Origin: CAYPZT01 sp964415435
Lineage (GTDB): Bacteria; Patescibacteriota; Microgenomatia; UBA1406; GWC2-37-13
Length of the DNA stretch: 49,382 nt
Reading direction: 5' to 3'
Assembly: GCA_964415435.1 (NCBI GenBank)
Contig: CAYPZT010000004.1
Location: 1-49,382 of the forward strand
A program made the position numbers and the translations under genes. The notes under the pieces were generated by a model. It did no database searches, had not been told where the DNA came from, and saw nothing but the letters and a program-made list of their open reading frames with translations. Positions within the stretch are counted from its first letter, which is position 1; each line of letters begins with the position of its first letter. Positions 44,405-49,382 of this stretch are shown here, one piece after another.

Positions 44405-44433
44405 AAAAAATCCCCGAGTTTTACCTCGGGGAT
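44403..44433 (-). terminator. Intrinsic terminator of groESL
   Basis: The 9-bp arms ATCCCCGAG (44410-44418) and CTCGGGGAT (44425-44433) form the stem, which on the minus strand is followed by eight Ts or so (44411-44403). It lies 26 nt past the groEL stop. A second dyad, AAACGTT-T-AACGTTT (44435-44449), sits between them. Confidence 0.85.
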
Positions 44434-44458
44434 CAAACGTTTAACGTTTAAGGTCAAC

Positions 44459-46117
44459 TTAATATCCTGGCATTCCGCCCATACCACCCATTCCCCCAGC
44501 TCCAGCCATCGGATCTTTCTTTTCTTCCGGAAGGTCGGTAACCAGCACCTCAGTGGTAAGTACCATAGTAGCAACGGAAATTGCGTTCTCGACAGCAGTT
44601 CGCACGACCTTCAATGGATCTGCGATACCATGCTCAATCATTTTGATTGCCTTGGGCTGAGTGTCCGATTCAAGTTTCAAAACATCAAATCCGTACCCCA
44701 CCTGCCTTGTACCGCCCTCGAGAAGTCTCTGTGCATCAAGTCCGCTATTCTCGATAAGCTTATTGAAAGGCTTGCTTAATGCCCTCTTCACAAGATCGAA
44801 AGCAATGCGGTCATTCGCATCAAGACCTTTCATGCTCGCATTCATTTTTTGTGAAATATCCAAAAGCGCGATTGCTCCTCCTGGAACTATACCTTCTTCG
44901 AGCGCAGCTTTTGTTGCGGCAACGGCATCCGTCACACGCTCTTTTCTGTCTTTAAGTTCAACTTCTGTTGCAGCCCCGACGCTTATGACGGCAACACCGC
45001 CTGAAAGCTTAGCCAATCGCTCCTGAAGTTTTTCGCGGTCAAACTCCGAGGTTGTTTCACCAATTGCTCTCCTTATCTGGGCGATGCGCGCCTGGATTGC
45101 GGCCTTGTCGCCTTTTCCACCGATGATGGATGTGTTCTCCTTATCGGACTTTACTTTATCGGCACGACCGCAGTCCTCAATTTCAACTGTATCCAGTTTC
45201 TTGCCCAAATCCTCCGAGATAACGGTTCCTCCCGTCAGGATTGCTATATCCTCAAGCATCTCTTTTCGTCTGTCTCCGAATCCTGGCGCCTTGACAACAA
45301 GTGCGTTAAAGGTTCCCTTCAACTTGTTGACAACGAGAACTGCCAGAGCCTCACCCTCAACTTCATCTGCAATTATGACAAGATTCTTGGAAACCTTTAC
45401 AAACTTTTCAAGAAATGGGAGTAAGTCCTGTACTGCGCTTATCTTCTTGTCGGTGATAAGGATATAAGGATCCTCTATCTCGGCAGTCATCTTGTCCGGA
45501 TCGGTCGCAAAATATGCAGATGCGAATCCACGATCGAACTGCATACCTTCCTTATGATCGACCGTCGTCTCAAGACCTTTACCCTCTTATACTGTCACGA
45601 CACCATACTTTCCTCCCACTTTTTTAAGAGCGTCTGCGATGAGTTGACCTAGTTCCGAATCTCCAGCTGAGATAGTCGCAACATTTGCAGCTTCCTTAAG
45701 ATCAATAGGAAGTGATGCCGCCTTCAGTTCTTTCACGACATAATCAGATGCTTTTTGAAGACCTTTTCGGAGCATCATTGAATTAACTTTATCCTTATCG
45801 ATTTTCTCAATGCCTTCTTTTACTAAAGCATGTGCGAGAACGGTTGATGTGGTTGTACCATCACCTGCAACATCGGCCGTTTTCGAAGCGACTTCTTTTA
45901 CAAGCTGTGCTCCCATATTCTCGAATGGGTCTTGAAGCTCAATTTCTTTAGCAACAGTAACACCGTCGTGGATAACGTTTGGTGCACCCCATTTTTTGTC
46001 AATCGCCACATTGCGGCCGCGTGGTCCGAGGGTCGTGCTCACGGCATCTGCTAACTGTTGAACACCGGAAAGAAGTTTTTTACGTGCGTCTGCTCCGTAC
46101 TTAAGTTGTTTTGCCAT
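44459..46117 (-). pseudogene. groEL: Chaperonin GroEL with one in-frame TAA
   Basis: This 60-kDa chaperonin is readable as 552 codons plus stop from the ATG at 46117 to TAA at 44459. The N-terminal half (AKQLKYGADARKKLL, GDGTTTSTVLAHAL) ends at TAA 45589-45587. The same frame continues with EGKGLETTVDHKEGMQFDRG, exactly as in other GroELs (which read TVEEGKG), so TAA replaces the first Glu. The C-terminus GGMGGMPGY is normal. GroEL is normally essential, so the stop is more likely an error, strain variant or suppressed codon than decay. A full-length start was chosen at the conserved MAKQ. Confidence 0.85.
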
Positions 46118-46155
46118 ATAGTATTTAATTTGAAATTTGTAATTTTTAAACTGCA

Positions 46156-46461
46156 TTATCCAACTACTGCCATGACATCTTCCTGCTTGACAAGAAGCCA
46201 TTCTTCTGTAGCGACCTTAACTTCATTACCTCCCCATTTCTTGTACATAACTTTCTGTCCGACTTTGACCATCATAGGTACCTCTACACCCTTCTCATTC
46301 ATCCCGCCTGGCCCGACAGCCATAATTTCACCTACTTGCGGTTTTTCCTTTGCACTGTCTGGAAGCACTATTCCTGAAGCTGTTCTTTCTTCCTGCTCTA
46401 AAGGCTTAATTAATACGTAGTCGAAAAGAGGTTTGATACTTACGGCTCCTGTTTTTGCCAT
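46156..46461 (-). CDS. groES: Co-chaperonin GroES
   Basis: This is the 10-kDa lid of the GroEL chamber. It has 101 residues with the mobile loop EERTASGIVLPDSAKEKPQ and GEIMAVGPGG, VGQKVMYKKWGGNEVK. The stop is 38 nt before groEL. It has a near-consensus promoter with a CIRCE-like dyad overlapping the -35. Confidence 0.96.
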   Translation of the reverse strand: MAKTGAVSIKPLFDYVLIKPLEQEERTASGIVLPDSAKEKPQVGEIMAVGPGGMNEKGVEVPMMVKVGQKVMYKKWGGNEVKVATEEWLLVKQEDVMAVVG

Positions 46462-46506
46462 AGCTTTTGAAAATTGAAATTTGTAAAATGAAATAACGAC
46501 TCAAAA

Positions 46507-46535
46507 ATGATAGTAAAAATTTCCGCTTTTGTCAA
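46507..46535 (-). promoter_or_regulatory. Promoter of groES-groEL
   Basis: On the minus strand TTGACA (46535-46530) and TATCAT (46512-46507) are exactly 17 nt apart. The ATG of groES is 45 nt beyond the -10, so groESL has a real leader, unlike many genes here. Confidence 0.82.
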
Positions 46536-46555
46536 GTGGAATAGCTGTCTGCTAA
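46529..46555. promoter_or_regulatory. Degenerate CIRCE-like operator at groES
   Basis: On the minus strand the 9-bp left arm TTAGCAGAC matches the hrcA copy (TTAGCAGAG) at 8 of 9 bases. After 9 nt comes ACTTGACAA, a weaker right arm that contains the -35 hexamer. The geometry equals that of CIRCE. HrcA bound here would block the groES promoter. Confidence 0.55.
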
Positions 46556-46559
46556 TAAG

Positions 46560-47606
46560 ATGGATACCCAAAATAGTTTGTCAGAAATACTAAAACTTCA
46601 GACACAGTTGCAGAGTGTTCATTTACCTGCTAATCTGCACGATAAGGCAGTGCAACAAATTGAGAGAATTGCCCTCACTCTCAAATATGGCGGAAACCTT
46701 TCACAAATAGACATTACGAGCAAATACATAGACTGGATCACTCATCTACCCTGGGACACGTCAACGCAGGATATTCTGGATATAAACAAGGCCAAAATAG
46801 TGCTCGACAAAAACCACTATGGCCTGGAAAAAATAAAAATGAGGGTACTGGAGTATCTGTCAGTACTCATCCTTCAGAGAAAACAGGCCACGGAAACACT
46901 TTTCCAGGCTCCTTCTCTTTTTTTTGTTGGTTTGGCAGGTACTGGTAAAACTACTTTTGCTCAGTCAGTCGCAGAGGCGCTCGGCAGAAAGTTCGTACGC
47001 ATCCCTTTTGGCGGTCTTTCACAGGCTCTTGACCTGAGAGGACAGTCCAAAACCTCTCCAGAAGCAGAGCCGGGCATGATAATTCGCGCCTTAAGAAGAG
47101 CAGGTAGTAAAAATCCTGTAATCCTTCTTGATGAGCTTGACCGCATTACACCAGAATCAAGAGCGGCCGTAATGGGCGTACTCATTGAACTTTTGGACCC
47201 GGGCCAGAGGAGCAGTTTTACCGATTATTTCATCGACTACCCTTTCGACCTGTCAGAGGTACTTTTCATCGCAACAGCAAACAATACTAATAATATCTCA
47301 ACCGCCGTTATGGACAGACTTGAGGTTATCCAGATGCCCTCATATACCGACGATGAGAAGATCGCGATTGCAAAGCAATTTGTTCTTCCCCGCTATGTAA
47401 AACAGGCAGGCTTGCCTCCTAATACCATTACAATTGATGATTCCGTTTGGCTCAAGCTTACTCGTCCACTTGGCTTCGATGCAGGTATCCGTACGCTTGA
47501 ACGCACCATCGAAGGAGTTGTACGGAAGGTTGCGATGAAAATCGTAAAGGGCGAAGGAACTACATTTGTGATCAATGAGGGAAACCTGAGGGAGTTTATT
47601 GCTTAG
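46560..47606 (+). CDS. Lon-type AAA+ ATPase without LAN or protease domain
   Basis: This 348-residue protein matches the ATPase module of Lon: YIDWITHLPW ahead of the fold, HYGLEKIKMRVLEYLSV, Walker A GLAGTGKTT (124-132), Walker B VILLDELD and sensor regions, ending at VINEGNLREFI. The N-terminal substrate-binding domain and the C-terminal Ser-Lys protease are both missing. The next gene is convergent, so no protease domain was lost by frameshift. It may act as an unfoldase or with a separate peptidase. It is divergent from groES, with a 98-bp shared region. Confidence 0.85.
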   Translation: MDTQNSLSEILKLQTQLQSVHLPANLHDKAVQQIERIALTLKYGGNLSQIDITSKYIDWITHLPWDTSTQDILDINKAKIVLDKNHYGLEKIKMRVLEYLSVLILQRKQATETLFQAPSLFFVGLAGTGKTTFAQSVAEALGRKFVRIPFGGLSQALDLRGQSKTSPEAEPGMIIRALRRAGSKNPVILLDELDRITPESRAAVMGVLIELLDPGQRSSFTDYFIDYPFDLSEVLFIATANNTNNISTAVMDRLEVIQMPSYTDDEKIAIAKQFVLPRYVKQAGLPPNTITIDDSVWLKLTRPLGFDAGIRTLERTIEGVVRKVAMKIVKGEGTTFVINEGNLREFIA

Positions 47607-48073
47607 GTATAGCGATCTGCTACTTTGGAAGCTCCGTATGAGTCAGGCTTTATTTTTACCTCGTATCCGCTCCCCCGAATCATCCCCACCACTTCCGTTA
47701 TAAGACTTCTTGTCTCACCATTATGCCCGATGTCTACATGAATTTGAATATTGTACTTTGAGATGCCGTTTGTTCTGAAAAAGTTGACAAAATTCTCTGA
47801 GGTGACAAGCGACATGGTCGCCTCCTGATAGATACGCTCCTTAAGGCTTATTTTCCTTTCCTGCACAATACGCTTCCAGAAATAAATGCCGCCTGCTCCT
47901 ACCCTGTGGACAATAAGAGCTGACACAAAGTCGTATGTATCTTTGCGTACTTTTTGAGAATCCGTACCGACTATGATTTCATACTGTGCCTTTTTATCTT
48001 CGGCCATGAATGAAGAAACTATATGCTTTAGTTTTTCCAGATCTACTTTTCCATGTGTTGGACTCTGATACAT
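47603..48073 (-). CDS. YkuK/DUF458 RNase H-like protein
   Basis: This 156-residue protein has IIVGTDSQKVRKDTYDFVSALIVHR near the start and HVDIGHNGETRSLITEVVG later, the Asp-containing strands of the DUF458 (YkuK) RNase H-like fold. The function is unknown. I chose the ATG at 48073, next to the VOC stop; the longer reading would overlap that gene. The family usually begins at MYxSPTHG-like sequence. Confidence 0.82.
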   Translation of the reverse strand: MYQSPTHGKVDLEKLKHIVSSFMAEDKKAQYEIIVGTDSQKVRKDTYDFVSALIVHRVGAGGIYFWKRIVQERKISLKERIYQEATMSLVTSENFVNFFRTNGISKYNIQIHVDIGHNGETRSLITEVVGMIRGSGYEVKIKPDSYGASKVADRYT

Positions 48074-48074
48074 A

Positions 48075-48446
48075 TTATTTATCGCCGATAAGTTGAACAA
48101 GATTGTTATCGGCATCATAAAACGTAGCGAAATATTTATCGAATGTAGGCGCCTTGAAAGGATCTGCAAAAAACCTCACTCCTTTTGTTTTCAGTTTTTT
48201 GTACTCCTTGCCTACAGAGTCGACAGAGATATTAAACATGTGTCTGTGTTGGTCTTTATTTTTTCCTTTTACTTCTGAGTGTTGCCCGATCCAAAGGTAG
48301 GACTTACCCACCCACAAACCGACTCCCGTATCTTCAGGATGATTCAGTTCTTCTATGACTTTTAGACCGAGCTTTTCACGATACCACTTAACCAGCTTTT
48401 TATAGTCTTCAGACCAGATCAGGACCGCAGAAATACTTTTATACAT
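48075..48446 (-). CDS. VOC/glyoxalase-family protein
   Basis: This 123-residue single-chain protein has two beta-alpha-beta-beta-beta units (VLIWSEDYKKLVKWYREKLGL; YFATFYDADNNLVQLIG). Metal-site residues are only partly evident (His in HRHMF, Glu not clear at the end, where Gln is seen). The ligand is unknown. The ATG at 48446 follows TATAAT by 10 nt. An upstream in-frame ATG at 48563 would run across the tRNA-Cys gene and is rejected. Confidence 0.82.
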   Translation of the reverse strand: MYKSISAVLIWSEDYKKLVKWYREKLGLKVIEELNHPEDTGVGLWVGKSYLWIGQHSEVKGKNKDQHRHMFNISVDSVGKEYKKLKTKGVRFFADPFKAPTFDKYFATFYDADNNLVQLIGDK

Positions 48447-48485
48447 AATGGGTTTAATTATACCATGACAGCCTCGTATGACCGA

Positions 48486-48514
48486 TTGTGTACGGAAGCC
48501 ACGTAAGGTAAAAT
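48486..48514 (+). promoter_or_regulatory. Promoter of the tRNA-Cys/tRNA-Ser unit
   Basis: TTGTGT (48486-48491) and TAAAAT (48509-48514) have a 17-nt spacer and lie 8 nt before tRNA-Cys. Confidence 0.55.
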
Positions 48515-48522
48515 AGGAGGTG

Positions 48523-48600
48523 GGCGCGGCGCGTTGGTGAAGAGGAAACACGAGTGTCTGCAAAACACTTACTGCGCCGGTTCGATTCCGGCACGCGCCT
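48523..48600 (+). tRNA. tRNA-Cys (GCA)
   Basis: The acceptor starts GGCGCG and ends CGCGCC with discriminator T, as expected for tRNA-Cys. The anticodon stem is AGTGT/ACACT with the loop CTGCAAA (anticodon GCA). The T arm is GCCGG-TTCGATT-CCGGC. The D arm is weakly paired, and base 7 of the acceptor is mismatched. CCA is not encoded. Confidence 0.88.
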
Positions 48601-48604
48601 CCCT

Positions 48605-48695
48605 GGAGAGATGTCGGAGCGGTTGAACGAGCTGGTCTTGAAAACCAGTATGGCCTTTACGGTCATCGGGGGTTCGAATCCCTCTCTCTCCGCCA
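48605..48695 (+). tRNA. tRNA-Ser (TGA)
   Basis: This class II tRNA has the acceptor GGAGAGA/TCTCTCC, anticodon stem CTGGT/ACCAG with the loop CTTGAAA (anticodon TGA), a long variable arm, T arm GGGGGTTCGAATCCCTC, discriminator G and an encoded CCA (48693-48695). A remnant HTH reading frame begins right at its end. Confidence 0.93.
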
Positions 48696-48698
48696 AAA

Positions 48699-48750
48699 TT
48701 GAAAATCGCCCAAGCGTTGGGAGTAACAAGCGACGAGCTTTTGAAATGAC
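48699..48750 (+). pseudogene. C-terminal remnant of an XRE-type HTH regulator
   Basis: The frame directly after tRNA-Ser reads LKIAQALGVTSDELLK and stops at TGA (48748-48750). This is the typical last helix pair of an XRE-family repressor, but everything upstream is the tRNA. The stop overlaps the methyltransferase ATG as ATGA, a coupling typical of regulator-methyltransferase pairs. It therefore looks truncated at the tRNA boundary. Confidence 0.6.
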
Positions 48751-49382
48751 TATGAAAAATCTCAACAAAAATGACATAGAATTTCTGATTGATTGCCTAA
48801 AGACCGGCAAAGAAATTCCCGCCGAATACAAGTACGCGATTTTTCCGACCAAACAAAAAGAGTACGAGCTTGTCTATGCAGGAAAAGCGCGCAAAGAGGA
48901 TATTTTGGCGGATAACGAGGAAGCCAAAGCTGTTCCACTTCAGGTTGAAAAAATTTTTAACGGCACAAAATATCCTCTTGCCGCAAAAGATTGGCACAAT
49001 CTCTTAGTATTCGGCGACAACCTCCAAATTCTCAAAACCTTTTATAAAAACGAAGACCCAGTAATTAAGAATAAAATAAAAGGGAAAGTTAAATTGATTT
49101 ATATTGATCCGCCTTTTGGAACAGGCGATGAATATGATGGAAACAAGGGTCAGAGTGCATATACGGCTCGTAAAAAGGGAGCTGATTATGTTGAATTTGT
49201 TAGACGCAGGTTGATACTCCTTTACGAACTTTTAGCTGATGACGGCTTAATCTTTGTTAGACAAGGTTATAATTTTGGTGCCCATATAAAACTTGCCCTA
49301 GATGAAGTATTTGGTAAAGGTAATTTTCTAAATGAAATTATTGTCAATCGAGGAAAACAGCGTTTGGGTGGTAAGACAAAAT
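48746..49382 (+). CDS. Adenine-specific DNA methyltransferase (type III Mod-like), 3' end outside window
   Basis: The first 212 residues are visible. LLVFGDNLQILKTF precedes the catalytic motif LIYIDPPFGTGDEYD near 118-132, and YVEFVRRRLILLYELLADDGLIFV follows, the order of beta-class N6-adenine or N4-cytosine methyltransferases of type III systems. The AdoMet motif would lie beyond the window. Start ATG 48746, or ATG 48752, is coupled to the HTH remnant. A restriction subunit may follow. The tRNA-flanked position suggests an acquired restriction-modification locus. Confidence 0.88.
   Translation, partial: MTMKNLNKNDIEFLIDCLKTGKEIPAEYKYAIFPTKQKEYELVYAGKARKEDILADNEEAKAVPLQVEKIFNGTKYPLAAKDWHNLLVFGDNLQILKTFYKNEDPVIKNKIKGKVKLIYIDPPFGTGDEYDGNKGQSAYTARKKGADYVEFVRRRLILLYELLADDGLIFVRQGYNFGAHIKLALDEVFGKGNFLNEIIVNRGKQRLGGKTK

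Noticed and set aside
48447..48563. Longer N-terminus of the VOC protein
   Set aside because: It would be antisense to tRNA-Cys and is separated from the VOC fold by non-conserved sequence.
1..49382. Reassigned stop codons across the genome
   Set aside because: TGA, TAG and TAA each end conserved genes at the expected C-terminus (for example nfo with TGA, infB with TAG, aspS and typA with TAA). The two internal TAA codons are therefore local events.
1..49382. CRISPR array, insertion sequence or integrase
   Set aside because: No regularly spaced identical repeats, transposase motifs or tyrosine-recombinase motifs were found in any frame. The seven border repeats are degenerate and unevenly spaced.

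Overview
The gene content suggests a Patescibacteria/CPR genome, probably of the Microgenomates type. This is an inference from several features: compact single-exemplar housekeeping genes, a GTPase-only IF-2, a short HrcA and a short NusA, DUF4012, DUF3048, DUF4446 and DUF5679 proteins, ATGA-coupled gene pairs, and many TANAAT boxes only 6-10 nt before start codons. No rRNA gene, CRISPR array or replication origin was seen.

Layout. 1-1157: hrcA-grpE (minus), with a degenerate CIRCE operator. 1229-4578: nfo, a NUDIX hydrolase, a CCA-adding enzyme and a metallo-hydrolase. 4575-7359: secD-secF, preceded by a wHTH-nucleotidyltransferase-like gene interrupted by an in-frame TAA. 7363-12898: small conserved membrane or envelope genes, thpR, a cytidylyltransferase and a large DUF4012 protein. 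12904-19854: a plus-strand information-processing run (rplY, nusA, infB, a degenerate DHH protein, rmuC, recJ). 19864-23628: a minus-strand unknown gene with a leader ORF and attenuator-like terminator, divergent from a T-box-controlled aspS that lacks the GAD domain and carries a YbaK-like C-terminus, then a D,D-carboxypeptidase.

24715-28768 is the most unusual part. It is an AT-rich, mostly minus-strand series of single small genes (nucleotidyltransferase-like, unknown, GIY-YIG, FkbM methyltransferase, a 49-residue membrane protein, a broken alpha/beta hydrolase, unknown). Each is flanked at one end by a degenerate repeat ending in GTTAGAAC, often with imperfect dyad symmetry. This looks like an integron-type cassette array without an integrase in view. 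It is followed by a second GIY-YIG gene, two related palindromes and tRNA-Tyr.

29947-37433: surface-glycan candidates (pyruvyl transferase, DUF218, a PP-loop-like protein), then obg, an EEP hydrolase, def and typA. 37581-43745: an RND pump operon (adaptor, pump, MgtC/DUF4010 protein). 43850-48446: GNAT, groES-groEL (groEL carries an in-frame TAA), a divergent protease-less Lon-type ATPase, a YkuK-like protein and a VOC protein. 48523-49382: tRNA-Cys and tRNA-Ser, then a remnant HTH reading frame abutting the tRNA and the start of a DNA methyltransferase gene that runs off the window.

How the genes work together: HrcA probably controls both its own operon and groESL through similar 27-bp operators. 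The central run couples transcription and translation functions. aspS supply is tied to uncharged tRNA-Asp. Two accessory zones sit beside tRNA genes.
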